64,000 nucleotides of DNA from Gerris lacustris (taxonomy: Eukaryota; Arthropoda; Insecta; Hemiptera; Gerridae): positions 32,377,105 through 32,441,104 of the forward strand of contig OX578278.1 in the NCBI GenBank assembly GCA_951217055.1, written 5' to 3'. Within the stretch, counting starts at the first letter, position 1. Every line of letters begins with the position of its first letter. The position numbers and the translations under genes are program-made. A model generated the notes under the pieces. The model was not told the DNA's origin and searched no databases. It was given only the letters and a program-made list of their open reading frames with translations. This document shows positions 52,001-61,478 of this stretch, piece after piece.

Positions 52001-55000
52001 ACTTTATAGGTAAAGTGACCGATCGCCAGCCCTGTAACAACCTAAGGTTGTATTGATCGGGAATGAAAGAAACTATAAAGAAATGAAAGGTCCGAGGAAT
52101 CAGTCACTTTATATTTTTAAGATCATTAGTATCATGTTCTGTCAGTTACTAATTTTAAAATATTGTTATTCTAAAAATATTCTTTCATAATGATCCATTT
52201 TTCCTGTAACCTTCAAAGAAAATTAATAGTTATAGATATGGAAGTACAAAGGAATATTTATAGATTTTAGTTCGAAATATGAAAGAAATCAGGGTTTCTG
52301 CAGTAGCTATTTATAGAAAACATTATAGACGTAAAAGTAGCTTGATGAGCTAGGAAATCAATTTTTACGGTTTCATTGATCTTTCATTCAAAGTCTATTC
52401 ATTGAACCCAAGGTAGAACCAAGCTTCTTATTAAATATTAGTTACAGAGGGGAAAATCAAATATTTTAATGACAAATTTTTCTGTTAAAGAATGCGTTTT
52501 TATCAGTATTTATAGTTTTTTATCACAGGAAAATATTAATATGTTTAAAAATGACAATCTAACACTTCACATTGTATATTTATTTTTAAATAAAGCTCAT
52601 TTTGTTTCATATCTTTTATTTAACTTATCATATCATAACTTTTATTTTAGGTTGTTATCATTGCAATCAATTATTAACTTATTCATTATTATGATTAAAG
52701 TTTCAAACGTTAAACACGTTATCATTGCTTATAACGTTATCAAAACTTATAAAAGATGGCAGCGTGTAACTCAATATTGAGCTATTTATTACAATACAAT
52801 TATTATTAGGGATAATACAATGATATAAATGCATAGTTGTTGCAAATAAAGAATTATAATTTGTCATGTCAATTTGATTTTTTTAAATTACTAGCTGCAT
52901 ACCCGAGCTTTGCTTCGGTATGAATTGTATCATAGTCCCAGGCGCCTTGCTTATCTCCTCTTTCCTATACCTATATATCTACACTTTAGGAATGAACATC
53001 CGTACTTAGAATCTTCTAGAAGTTTCAAGAGGTTTATTGGCAGAACTTACCCAACCCCTGAAAGCCAGCGTGGCTGTGTGGATTTATTAACTTGCCACGT
53101 CTACACGGCCATCAATGAATCAAGGGCAGCATGAGGTCTTGGGATCGATACCGCGCTGTGATGCACTGATTTCTATGGTTCACTAATTTCACACCATACT
53201 CACTTTGGTAGTACATTGTACAGATTAATGATGTATGAAGTGGCTGGAGCTCTCTACCAAGGGGCAAGTAAAAAGGACCTCAATCTCTATAAGACCCAAT
53301 TGCTTGGTTCACAAGTGGTTCGCCCTACCCGTCTAGCACTCAGACCAGGACCTTCTACTACTACCCTTCCCCTTCTCACCACACAAACTTTATATCCGCA
53401 GCCGTTTTTCGTACTCCTTTCCATTTTACCCCTTGGGTGTCGTTATCGAAAAAAATATTGTTTATGTTCTAAGGAGTAACCTTTTCTAAAATAGAAACCT
53501 AGAAAGAATCGGCTTAATCACCCTCCTTATTTAATTAATACCCCCATTGGTTTTCCTGCTTAAGGGTCAGATTATAAAAATCTTTATTGAACATGTTTAT
53601 CAGACAGTCACGACTCAGATGTTAGACAGACACCGACAGATATGGGATGAAAATGTTTTCGGAGATATTTAACATTTTTTCTTCAGAACAATCATATAGC
53701 TTCCCTTACCTTTGGTAAGCTCAGAAGCAAAAATGATGTCGAAAAATATTATTTTAAAGGCGAAGATACACATGCCGTCAAATTGGGGAAGTAGCTTGCA
53801 TGCCAAAAGAGGGTATTTGCCAGTAACTGGCATGCTAAAGATTTTTATTTATTCAGTAGCAAGTAAAATTGCATGCAACCTGCATTGTGCAATGCCTAAA
53901 TGGCAAACTGAAGATACATTTGCAAGTAAAATTGCATTCAAGCTGATTCGTGGCATTATTTAAACACAAACTCAGAAGTTTTTTTAAGAACTGTCATAAA
54001 TTCTATTAACACACAAAACAAAACAATAAATAAATAACGCAATGTTTACGTCCTCAATCGGTGGCAGCCAGCTACTGGAATGACCGCCCTTGTAGCTGTC
54101 ACATGCGTTTACACATTCCTTTTGGCATGCGGTTTGTAGCCCCCACCCCACCACTTGCTCGTTGCATGCCAAAAAAATCAAATCTCGTGCAATCTGCTTG
54201 CTTGCCAGCTACTGGCATGCCATTTAACATATACACGTGCAAGTAGCTTGCACGTGCAAGTAGGTAGCATGTTTTTGTTCAAGCTACAGGCATGTGTATC
54301 TCCGCCTTAATTTTAATATTTATATTTTCTTCCGAGCATACCGAAGGTAGCGGAAGCATTGTGATCGTTCTGAAGCACCAATATTTTGTCTCAGCATTCA
54401 AAAATTTCAAAACAGAAATCCGTTGTAGACATCAGGGATGATTTTTGGTCTCGAGTCTGTCTGTAACCTATATATTTTAAAAACTACTCGTTTGTTTTGA
54501 TGAAAAAAATTGTTTTGATCGTTTGTTGGATGGTAAGTAAGATTAGCCCATATTGGTCACAAATAACATCCTTCTGTGGCCATTTGTTTTATATTGAAAC
54601 CTATATACCTTTAAAAAAACTATCTACCTATAGTTTGTCAAAAGTAGCCTACATATTTATTAAATCGTCTGTGCACATTAAAAATTGCAAAATTGTTACT
54701 TTTATGTAAAAAACAATCAATTTTAACAGATTCAAAGAGGATTAAATAATAGATCGTAAAAGAAAAATAAGTACGCAAGGAATCGATGTGCTACACTGGC
54801 GCATGTGTTGTAAAATTAGATTATTGTACCTTAGAAACAAAATCAGTAGTAGGTAGACAGACGCTCTGACTTAGTTTATAAAAATATGTAGTGTACTAAA
54901 TTTTACTGCAACTTATGAATTAAATTGTTCAAAATTATTATATTTATCTCAAGCGTCAGTGTTTTTGTTGATATATTATAGTGTTTCAAGTTTTCTTTCT

Positions 55001-58000
55001 CGTAACTCTAGGATAACAAAACCACTTCGATCGATTTAACTAGATCCAAGTAAAATACACTTTTGTGTGAGATGTGAGATTTGAAGGTTTTTATATAATA
55101 CACTGATATTTTGGGAGATAATATTGTTTTAACACGACGTTGAATCATGACAATATGAACAACAGATATTTGTAATAATTTTTTTTCTTTCTTTCTTTTT
55201 AAATCTTATAAAAGAATTCATTTCAAATTAATATAATATCTGTGAAATACTCGTACACTTGAATAAAAATATAATTATTTTATTAAGTAAAAATTTGTAA
55301 TGATAAAAATTAGTATATAATTATTAATAATGCATACCAAACTTAACTATAATCTTTGTACTTTACGATTACTCTATCACCAACTGCGGCTAATTTTTTT
55401 TTTTCACGCACTCGTTTTTTTTAACAAAAAAGTTTTTAAATCACTAAAACAAAAATGTATTCCCGTCATGATTTTTTCTCTTCACTTGACTGAACTAGGT
55501 CGTTTTGTCTTTCCCTTATCGAGGTGATGTGTTGTAATCATGTTTAAAAAAAAAGCCCGTGATATTTTTAAAGATAGACATGAAAATGAAAATATACTGG
55601 TAAGAGGTTGACGCACACTTGTCTATTACCTTTATCTCACCTGAGGGGACTCTAAACCAGGCGGGGACCCGGGGACCTTCCCCCCTCTCTGTTACTGATA
55701 AGAAATAACAGGTTACCTCTCTCCAACAGACTGATAACAGATACTATGTAACTTCCCTCTTTTGACTCTTTTTTCCCCCCGAATGCTTTATCTACAAAAA
55801 CCAAGTTATGATTACATTAGACTGATATCATAATAAAAAGTTAGGTTTTTCTCTTTTACGAAAAAATAATCTGATTAAAAATAAGTTATAAGGATTTATT
55901 TAATTATTATCTTAAATTACGTAAATAAAAATGTATTTATTCATTAGATCATCTTATAATTTTCACAGATCTGTGCTAAATTAGCTGGCGTAATGGGCAG
56001 TGAACTATATATTTTTCTGTTCAAGAGTGATAAAAACGTTGGATAAAGAAATAAAGAATTTTTTTAAAGTTTCTATTTAGAATTAAAAATAGTCTCCCAA
56101 TTTTTGTGACATTATTCGACGGATGGTGACATAAGCATAAAATATTGGTGTCCCATTGAGGTTTAAAAATAAAAAAAAAAAAAAAAACATAGCTTCCTCG
56201 CATGCTATCAGGTACTTTTTTATTTTATGCTTTTACAAGCCATTATTGTCTAATTTGTTTAATTGTTTCCCCTATTTTTTAATCTGTCAAAATTGTTATG
56301 ATTTTTTGCTTGAATTAAACTATCAATTAAGCAAACGTTAAAGAGCGCAGACGGTTCAAAGTAATCTGGGGCTATCTGCGGGCTACTTTCGATAAACTAT
56401 AAAAGTTTCATACAAATAAGATAAGTACTTTTGAAGCTATAGATGTAAATTAATGTATGTTTGTGCGCATGTGGAAGAAAACAAATGAGCGAAGAAAGTT
56501 GAAACTTATATGAGACCTACAATGGGCTACTGATGACCTGCCACCCAAATTTCATTAAAATTGGAAGAGTAGTTTTTAAGATACGTTGGTTCGCAAAAAT
56601 TGAACGACAGACCGGCAGACAGACACGGAACCAAAAATGATCTCTGATGTCTGAAACGAATTTCTGTCTTGGAATTTTTGAAATCGGAGACCTAAACATT
56701 TTTCGTTCTTCAGAACCATCACATAGCTTCCGTTACCTTCGGTAAGCTCGGAAGTATTGTTCTCCAGAACGATCATAATGCTTCCGCTATCGTCATAAGC
56801 TCGAAAGCAATGAATATAAATTGAAGCAGTCTAATGCGTAAAGAATAATCTTCTCTCCCATGGAACGGTTTTTATTTTATTTGTAAACCCCCCCCCCCCG
56901 CTAAAAGTAAATCTAAAGGTGAGACAACTACGAAGAGTATAGGTAGGAAATTGTAATAAACTTACCGGGATAACGGGAGATTTCCCGATGGACCTGTACA
57001 AACTCAATAAAACTTTCTTTTTCAAGAGAAAAGAGTAAATAAATAAAATCCTCTACTACTAGACTCTTGAGTGCAGACGCTTTGATTTAATAAACAAATC
57101 TTTGCACCAAGATCGTCTTAACATCTCGAGAACGATATAGTTATTTAGATGGCATGTTTTATACATGACAATAAGGTACTCAAGCCTTATTACGTGAAAG
57201 AAGGATAATTAAAAACTTGAACTAATATAATATTATTATATAATATATTATATTCCAGATCTGGATTTTAGGGAGATGATTATTTTGATAGATATAATAA
57301 ACTCAACTCTCTTAAATCAAAACTACCTACATATTATATCTAAAGGTATAAAGATTCTCTAAGATTATCAAGTCTTAAACTAGTTTCTTTATCGATCATA
57401 TCCATAGCAACCACATTTATCTATTTATATAAAATTAAAATGTTGTCTGTGTGTCTGTCGCCGCAATCTGACTTTACAGTTAAAGGCGCAAAACTGACTT
57501 AACGAAATCGATTATTTTTTTCGCAGAGGTTTGCGCAACATGTGGTGAATGTTGTAGGCTTGGTTTCATCGAAAAATATTGAATAAAACCAAAGTCATTA
57601 ACAATTAAAAAAAAAATCTAAGTAATTAGGTTGAGTAAATATATGTAGGTATAAAGTGACAAAATCCGGTAATTAAGATTCGGTAATCAACATTTTTGGT
57701 TACTTCTAGACGGCCTAGAGACTAGCGGGTCCCCCCCCCCCTTAAGAAATTAAAAATGGCGGACGCAACTTTAAAGTTTTTTTGGTGGCTTATTGCGGCT
57801 ATATAGTAATATTCGTATCGAAAAGCAGATTGTACCAGCCATAATATAACTGATTATAAAAGATCTACAACTTTTGTCCTATGACTTTTTGTTGTACCTC
57901 CGTCTTTACTTTAAATAGAGCTAAATTAGATAATTTTTTTAAAACATTTTTACTGAGCTCTTATGCTGTCCGGTATTGTTGACCGATTTAATTTCTGATT

Positions 58001-58870
58001 GGGGGTGCTTAAATCTCACACTAATTCTCTTTAAATCGAGTATTTATATTTTTTTTAATTTGACCTAGAACCACAGTTATTAAATATTTACTGTTGCAGC
58101 TGTCGTATTGATAAGAGACAGGTAATTAAATTAATGTAAGATTTGTTTTGACTGCTTTTATTTTATCTCTTTTTTAACATATCTTGGTTATATGGAGCAT
58201 TGCTATTTATTACTATACTACTTCACTATTTTTATATGAATATAGACTCCAAACTACAATTGGGGGAGTATTATAATTTTTGCTTGTAATAAATAGCCTC
58301 CAATCTGTGATTTGCAGGTTGCAGGGCATTTTAGTCTTAATAATGGAATGAATTATGTATAATATAGTTCTGATTCTATGCTTAGAAGGGTTTGGGAACA
58401 AAACTATTTAGGCATTTCCTTTAATTGTTAGGCCTACATGATAATTGGAAACAGCACATGCACAACACGGGGTGAAGGCTAGTTCCAAATAAAAATAAAA
58501 GTTTTGATTTCTTTATCATTAAATTATATGCAATTTCAATAAGAGTAGGATCTCTATTTGTTTATTGACTTATAAAATCAATGGTTATAATCTTCTTATA
58601 AAAAGCAATATTTCTGTAAAAGTGTTGGTCAAACAATCTGAATTTTGAAAGTGTGATGTTTAGAGTGTTTGCTTGCTTTATGTCAGCATAAGAAAATTAA
58701 ATGCTGTTTGGAAAGGAAGAGTAAACGTAATATGTTATGTTTGTTTAGGCTCCAGCAGAATCTGATATCGGAAGCAGGACAGAGCTGGGTCTAATACGAG
58801 GACACACTTACCTGCTAACTGATCTCAAGAAAGTCTACCTTGGCGAATCATCTCTCAGGACGCTCTTCAA
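34108..58870 (+). CDS. Calpain of the CAPN5/CAPN6/TRA-3 type, N-terminal five exons, catalytic Cys lost
   Basis: Joined coding exons: 34108-34284, 34875-35006, 35619-35845, 36337-36529 and 58749-58870, all with GT-AG borders and matching phases (0, 0, 2, 0; the last ends in phase 2). They encode 283 residues plus two bases; families of this type are about 640 residues, so the rest lies beyond the window. Strong family segments: [56 protein letters not shown] and [19 protein letters not shown]. Calpains are intracellular Ca-linked cysteine proteases, but here the position of the catalytic Cys is Asn85 (PLSCNWF instead of xxxxCWF) with Cys84 moved one place left, and the oxyanion Gln is Ala79. 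His262 is kept. It is therefore probably a pseudoprotease. The start has an in-frame TAA nine bases upstream. Intron 4 is 22.2 kb and contains the XKR gene. Confidence 0.92.
34478..34560. repeat. Pogo/Tigger-like inverted-repeat end
   Basis: CAGTAGAACCTCGATTATCC is the characteristic terminal sequence of pogo/Tigger-type transposons. The opposite end was not found before exon 2. The minus-strand open frame 34601-34819 may be a trace of its transposase, but is too diverged to claim. Confidence 0.5.
34875..35006 (+). CDS. Calpain exon 2, active-site Cys region
   Basis: 44 codons, phase 0 at both borders (acceptor TTTTTCTAG, donor GTAACA). Contains [18 protein letters not shown], the segment that normally holds the catalytic cysteine. 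Confidence 0.92.
35405..35560 (-). repeat. tRNA-derived SINE, type 2, copy 2, in calpain intron 2
   Basis: On the minus strand GTGGCATTAG-like A-box region, GGCCATCAATGAATCGAGGG, then the B box GTTCGATCCC. It matches 53066-53160 closely. Confidence 0.75.
35619..35845 (+). CDS. Calpain exon 3
   Basis: 75 codons plus two bases (acceptor TTTGCAAG, donor GTAAGT). Encodes [14 protein letters not shown] through [11 protein letters not shown] and two bases of Lys179. Confidence 0.93.
35870..35925 (+). repeat. Family S end fragment
   Basis: TTAGAACGATCACATAGCTT followed by GGTAAG, the right end of the family S repeat, just inside calpain intron 3. Confidence 0.7.
36337..36529 (+). CDS. Calpain exon 4
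   Basis: One base completing Lys179 and 64 codons, [20 protein letters not shown] onwards to CFNMA (acceptor TATGTTCACAG, donor GTAAGT). Contains the DFTGGISE motif of the catalytic domain. Confidence 0.93.
36530..38929. other. Calpain intron 4, first part
   Basis: No exon seen. 36765-36885 is a degenerate short repeat (GAAAAAATTAC). A C-run lies at 37010-37026 after a possible element end (CAGGGTGCTCCAAAAGTCTC). Confidence 0.5.
38930..39680 (-). repeat. Three tandem units of family R
   Basis: Units start near 38958, 39285 and 39568, each with GTAAAATGGC(C/T)GC(T/C)AT then a cggaGTTACGG and TTGGACCAC segment; spacing about 325 and 283 bp. The unit is the complement of 21480-21610. Short G-runs interrupt each unit. 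Confidence 0.8.
39681..40854. other. Calpain intron 4, nothing recognised
   Basis: No exon or closed repeat seen. Confidence 0.45.
40855..41075. repeat. Dispersed repeat family T, copy 1
   Basis: ATATTGGATATTAAGATAAT, GTTGATCATGATGAGT and CTTGCATTAAGTTGGAATTT also occur in order at 41240-41435 and 49795-49975. Confidence 0.7.
41240..41435. repeat. Dispersed repeat family T, copy 2
   Basis: Same order of blocks as copy 1 with moderate divergence; it directly precedes the MITE at 41439. Confidence 0.7.
41439..41896. mobile_element. Pogo-like MITE, about 458 bp
   Basis: CAGTCTACTCCCGATAAATTGAAA-like left end is mirrored by TTTCAATTTATCG and GGGACCAGACTG at the right. Internal segments repeat the AATTTACCGG(G/A)A theme. 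TA duplication not evident. Confidence 0.65.
41897..44310. other. Calpain intron 4, mostly unique
   Basis: No exon seen. T27 run at 42240-42266. A direct duplication of about 55 bp (ATTGCCGTGGCAGCAGGAGT and ATCAAAGTTAACT) lies at 43110-43165 and 43180-43225. Confidence 0.5.
44311..44535. mobile_element. MITE family M, copy 2
   Basis: Ends GGCCGGGCGCATATTGAGAC and GTGTCAATTTGCGCCTG; inner arms GACGCAGGACAGGG and CCGCAGAAATAT are mirrored. Same plan as 29937-30160, in better condition. Confidence 0.8.
44849..44854 (-). terminator. Candidate XKR polyadenylation signal
   Basis: AATAAA on the minus strand, 108 bp after the stop codon. Confidence 0.5.
44962..45737 (-). CDS. XKR exon 4 with stop
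   Basis: Acceptor TGTTGCAG, completes Glu182, then [20 protein letters not shown] through five or six hydrophobic helices to the Pro-rich tail ending HETYID and the stop. Confidence 0.92.
44962..49004 (-). CDS. XK-related (XKR) multi-pass membrane protein
   Basis: Four minus-strand exons join in phase: 49004-48857, 48190-47998, 47288-47086 and 45737-44962, giving 439 residues. Family marks: the first helix [20 protein letters not shown] with DLATD (residues 22-46), a second pair of helices through exon 2, the conserved [18 protein letters not shown] segment at 155-172, and the late segments [16 protein letters not shown] and the last helix before a basic C-tail. By family knowledge XKR proteins sit in the plasma membrane; some (XKR8, worm CED-8) help expose phosphatidylserine in dying cells. 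No clear caspase site was identified. Compared with vertebrate XKRs, exon 4 has an extra hydrophilic loop (about residues 205-250). The ATG at 49004 lies 4 bp after an acceptor; an upstream exon, coding or not, may exist. The gene lies within calpain intron 4 on the opposite strand. Confidence 0.88.
45862..46290. mobile_element. MITE in XKR intron 3
   Basis: The left end TTTAAGCTCGTTCGCATGGG with TTTTTCGACCG is mirrored by CGGTCGAAAT and CTCGTGTGAACGAGGCC at the right. An A-run of about 38 lies inside at 46029-46060. No target duplication fixed. Confidence 0.7.
46291..47041. other. Rest of XKR intron 3
   Basis: No exon seen. Bases 46681-46800 begin CAGTGGCGTATCCAGCGGC, a hAT-like end, with G and C runs (46740 and 46807), but no closing end with duplication was found. 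Confidence 0.45.
47086..47288 (-). CDS. XKR exon 3
   Basis: Completes Cys114, then [20 protein letters not shown] and the conserved [13 protein letters not shown]; ends one base into Glu182 at GTATGA. Confidence 0.9.
47998..48190 (-). CDS. XKR exon 2
   Basis: Begins mid-codon (Gly50), reads [20 protein letters not shown] to [11 protein letters not shown], ends in phase 2 at GTATGA. Holds the second helix and [15 protein letters not shown]. Confidence 0.88.
48857..49008 (-). CDS. XKR exon 1 (first coding exon found)
   Basis: Acceptor TATGTTTCAG, then AGAG and ATG. 49 codons plus one base, donor GTTTGT. If the reading continues upstream the preceding residue would be Glu. Confidence 0.82.
49017..49790. 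other. Upstream flank or intron of XKR
   Basis: No exon seen on the minus strand despite the acceptor at 49009; a 5' exon could be hidden here or farther away. Confidence 0.4.
49795..49975. repeat. Dispersed repeat family T, copy 3
   Basis: ATATTGAATATAAGAAAAAA, GTTGATCATGATGAGT and CTTCTGCTTGTATCAAGGTG align with copies 1 and 2. It ends at a MITE, as does copy 2. Confidence 0.7.
49991..50407. mobile_element. 417-bp MITE with CTACTTGGATCGTGTAAAC subrepeats
   Basis: AAGCCGCGTCAACACGATCC at the left is mirrored by GGATCGTGTAAACCCGCCTT at the right. TATTT flanks both sides (low information). The motif ACTTGGATCGTGTAAAC recurs about four times, in both directions. No open frame. Confidence 0.85.
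50408..52890. other. Calpain intron 4, no gene seen
   Basis: Bases 50640-50720 have short GTGACGGTGATTTTG repeats. 51310-51330 is a T-run. 51770-51800 has a tRNA B-box-like GTGGTTCAGGTCCC without an A box. Confidence 0.45.
52891..53065 (-). repeat. Possible Helitron 3' end, second type
   Basis: On the minus strand an imperfect hairpin (ATACCGAAGC / GCTCGGGTAT) is followed by GCAG and CTAG before a T. The matching 5' end was not located. Confidence 0.5.
53066..53160 (+). repeat. tRNA-derived SINE, type 2, copy 3
   Basis: GTGGCTGTGTGGATTTATTA, GGCCATCAATGAATCAAGGG and GGGATCGATACC align with copies 1 and 2. Confidence 0.7.
53640..53735 (+). repeat. Family S end fragment
   Basis: CTTCAGAACAATCATATAGC and TTTGGTAAGCTCAGAAGC match the right end of family S. 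Confidence 0.75.
53757..54308. mobile_element. 552-bp MITE with GGC(A/G)...GCATGCC repeats
   Basis: AAGGCGAAGATACACATGCC is mirrored by GGCATGTGTATCTCCGCCTT at the right. The interior is full of AGCTTGCATGCC, CTGGCATGC and AAGTAGCTTGCACG words in both directions. It lies between two oppositely facing family S fragments. Confidence 0.87.
54330..54560 (-). repeat. Family S copy, minus
   Basis: CTTCCGAGCATACCGAAGGT, AGCATTGTGATCGTTCTGAA and GAAATCCGTTGTAGACATCA are complements of the 32800-32900 segment. Confidence 0.8.
54561..56339. other. Calpain intron 4, nothing recognised
   Basis: AT-rich; no exon or repeat boundary seen. Confidence 0.5.
56340..56790 (+). repeat. Family S copy, long
   Basis: Aligns with 32580-32930 through CAATGGGCTA, CCAAATTTCATTAAAATTGG, a short GACAGACC remnant, and AGAACCATCACATAGCTTCC. 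The 8-bp core array has only about two units here against about seven in the other copy. Confidence 0.85.
57420..58482 (+). mobile_element. Non-autonomous Helitron, 1,063 bp
   Basis: Starts TCTATTTATATAAAATT after an A and ends GGGGTGAAGGCTAG before a T. Interior matches the complement of 20035-21027 (GTCTGTCGCC, AAATCGATTA, TTGTAGGCTTGGTTTCATC). Its 3' hairpin is partly degraded. A C-run lies at 57731-57741. Confidence 0.82.
58749..58870 (+). CDS. Calpain exon 5, catalytic His region
   Basis: 40 codons plus two bases (acceptor TTGTTTAG, donor GTAAGT). [20 protein letters not shown] continues exon 4 without a gap relative to CAPN5-type calpains; His262 is in RGHTY. A Helitron ends 266 bp upstream. 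No exon with the expected Asn-Pro-Trp-Gly motif was found in 58871-64000. Confidence 0.9.
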
Positions 58871-58911
58871 GTAAGTTTATTTAGTAATTTCATTATCTTT
58901 TCAGCATTTTA

Positions 58912-59250
58912 CTTCCGAGCTTGCCGAAGGACTGAAGGTAGCGAAAGCATTGTGAACATTCTGGAGATCGAAATTTTTTTCGAAATCGAAATCCGTTTCA
59001 GATATCAGGGAATAATATTGGTCTCGCGTCTGTCGTTCAACATTTTGATGAACCCACTATATCTTGGATTTGCTACCTCGAAGTTGTTAAAAATTTGATT
59101 GTGTTGAGGATTGCCGACGCTTACCTTTCTTTTGGGTTTATTCTCTACTGTTTCCTTCTTGTTTCTAGCTCTCGTTTGAATTTGATGAAATTTTTATTTA
59201 TAGGTCATAATTAATCCACTGTGGTCACTGTTGAGAATTAATGTCAACCT
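58912..59250 (-). repeat. Family S copy, minus, in calpain intron 5
   Basis: ACTTCCGAGCTTGCCGAAGG and GAAATCCGTTTCAGATATCA at the left; ACCCACTATATCTTGGATT and CAACCTTCTGCC further right, the complement of the 32600-32930 order. Confidence 0.8.
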
Positions 59251-60269
59251 TCTGCCTATTCCTTTGTCTTCCACTTGCGCTCTAAGTATTTTTTTTATTA
59301 ACCTACATCTAAAGCATTCACTACAGATGGTACCATATTAATTCAACCCTCTGCGGAAATTAAACATTTTCTGAACTAATATGTTCATTTATGCAAATGC
59401 AAAAAACAGCAACAATTTTTACAGATTTAAAAATTAAATAAATTAAACAATAATGGGTCTTAAAAGCTAAACATCCTTTGTATGCGATAAGACAAGGGAA
59501 AGCAATGTGCCACACACAGTACGAGTTTTATCTACAATTGATGAATTGATGAATAAATCGTAATGAGGAATTTCAATGACAACTGAAAAGCACATGTTAA
59601 ACTCACTCGTCAAGTTTGTTATTGAAATCATTATTTTGTTGAAAACTTATTAACTTTTATTATGCAGATATTTGATTTTTTTTTAAATAATTAACCTTCA
59701 TGCTTTTTTAGAATTAAAATATTTTGGAAGGGATAAATGATAAGCCCTACATTTACTTCTACAACTCATTGTTTTTCATCATTTTAATAACAACATCGGC
59801 TTAGATAAGGTTGTCGGAAGTCTGGCTATCACTAGTTTGAGATTTTTTGTTGCGAAGGTGTCAGATATATAGGTAGGCAGACAGGCAGAAAAGAGATATC
59901 ATAGGGTGTGACATACGGACAGATAAAATAAATTTATAAACTTTTTTGGCTTTAATTTCATATGACGTATTATGCCATACTTAACTTATGTGTATTAAGG
60001 CCGTGCTGTTAATAATGAAGATACATACAAATGGCAAACATTTTTCTACCCAAAAATTAGGTTTTCAAAGAACATTCGGTTTGTACTTATTTTTAAGCGA
60101 CTTCTGTATTTATTTATAGCTGTAAGGCGTTAATAATTAAGTTAAGTGTCATACGATATATCAAATTAAAGCTTATAAAATAGGTTAGTTTTTAAGCTTG
60201 TCTAATACATACGTTGATTATAGGAATCATTTATTTACAAAAGACCATATATTGAGACCATGTCTTTTT
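59251..60269. other. Calpain intron 5, nothing recognised
   Basis: No sixth calpain exon was found here. Confidence 0.5.
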
Positions 60270-61085
60270 TACTTTTCCTCACTACTAATAGTAGGAAAAG
60301 TATTTCTTTTTTCGAGATTTCAACGGAATTATCCGTTTTAGGTGTTTTTAAGACCTCCTGAGTGGTGTTCAGCATGACGTATGTATGTGTGTGTGTTATC
60401 ATCGTAGCGCCCAAGGTATTTAACCTAGAGAGTTGAAACTTGGCAGAAAAATCAGTCCTAACCTGTAGTTGTGCCGCCCGAAAAATCAACTTTTTCCGCC
60501 ATCTTGAACCCAGTTTGCTGAGTCAGCAAACATTTTAATAAATCGTAATAAATCGAAAATGGTCCTGATCGAGTTGAAATTTGGCTCGAATGTACCTTGT
60601 ACCTCTCTGTATGACAAACAAGCCCACTAAATTTCATTGTGATTTTGGCCGCCATTTTGAAGTTATAAATTTTTGAATTTTTAAACTTTTACGGTTAATA
60701 ATACTGAAAGTATAAATAGGTTTTTGACATATAGCATATCGTTGGAACCGGAAAAAATTAAGGAACAAATATAAAAAAACCCGATGAAATTCCATTAATT
60801 AGTTTAAAAGTTATAAGCGAATATAATTATTAATTAGTGCAATAATTTTGATGACGTCAAAGTTTGTTTACATCTGTCAAAATACCGCCAAACTTCAAAT
60901 AACTAAATAAAATATAGGTATTAAAAATAAGGTTTTTTTTAAGAATGATAATAAATCAGTTAGTTCAGAACGGTCACCCATCCAAGTACTGACCACGTCC
61001 AATGCTACTTCCTCCTGCTGCGAGAGGCCACTTTAGTGGCCTCTGAAGTGAGGAAAAGTTCCGAGGTACCCCGTACCCGATTTTT
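60270..61085 (-). repeat. 5S-like head repeat, copy B
   Basis: On the minus strand it opens CGGGTACGGGGTACCTCGGA, has the hairpin AGAGGCCACTAAAGTGGCCT and then GTGGTCAGTACTTGGATGGG followed by TGACC, a close match to the 3' domain of animal 5S rRNA. It is about 816 bp, better preserved than copy A at 16944-17935, and lacks the TA expansion. Confidence 0.78.
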
Positions 61086-61237
61086 AAAAAATTATAGCAT
61101 TTTGATTTTTCAAAGCTTGTAACTCTTGCTTAAATTGAGCCACAGAAGCAAGTTTTTAGATAATTTTATGTCCTTGAAAACGGTTTTTATTGTTCTATCT
61201 TAATTAGAAAAATAGGTATTAATTCAATATTTAATTT

Positions 61238-61478
61238 CTCATGTAAGTATTTTCTTTTTTTTTATTTCTATTCTAATATATTCAATTAAAATGTGCTGGA
61301 TATTATCTTCTCTTGTTGAACAACTGAAACAAATAGGAGATGCGCTTAGTCTTGTCATAATAATATATTTGTTAGATATATAGCATACATATACAGAGAA
61401 AACTGTTAGTGTTTCTTTTCTGTTTGAACGTAGACTTGAATAGGCTTGTTTGTTGCTTATCCTTATCCTACCATGCAT
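61238..61478 (-). pseudogene. Possible LINE C-terminal fragment
   Basis: The minus frame holds SPICFSCSTREDNIQHILIE, like the C-terminal Cys/His motif of Jockey-type LINEs (PxCxxC...xxEHILxEC). The last Cys is Tyr. Too short to assign further. Confidence 0.45.
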
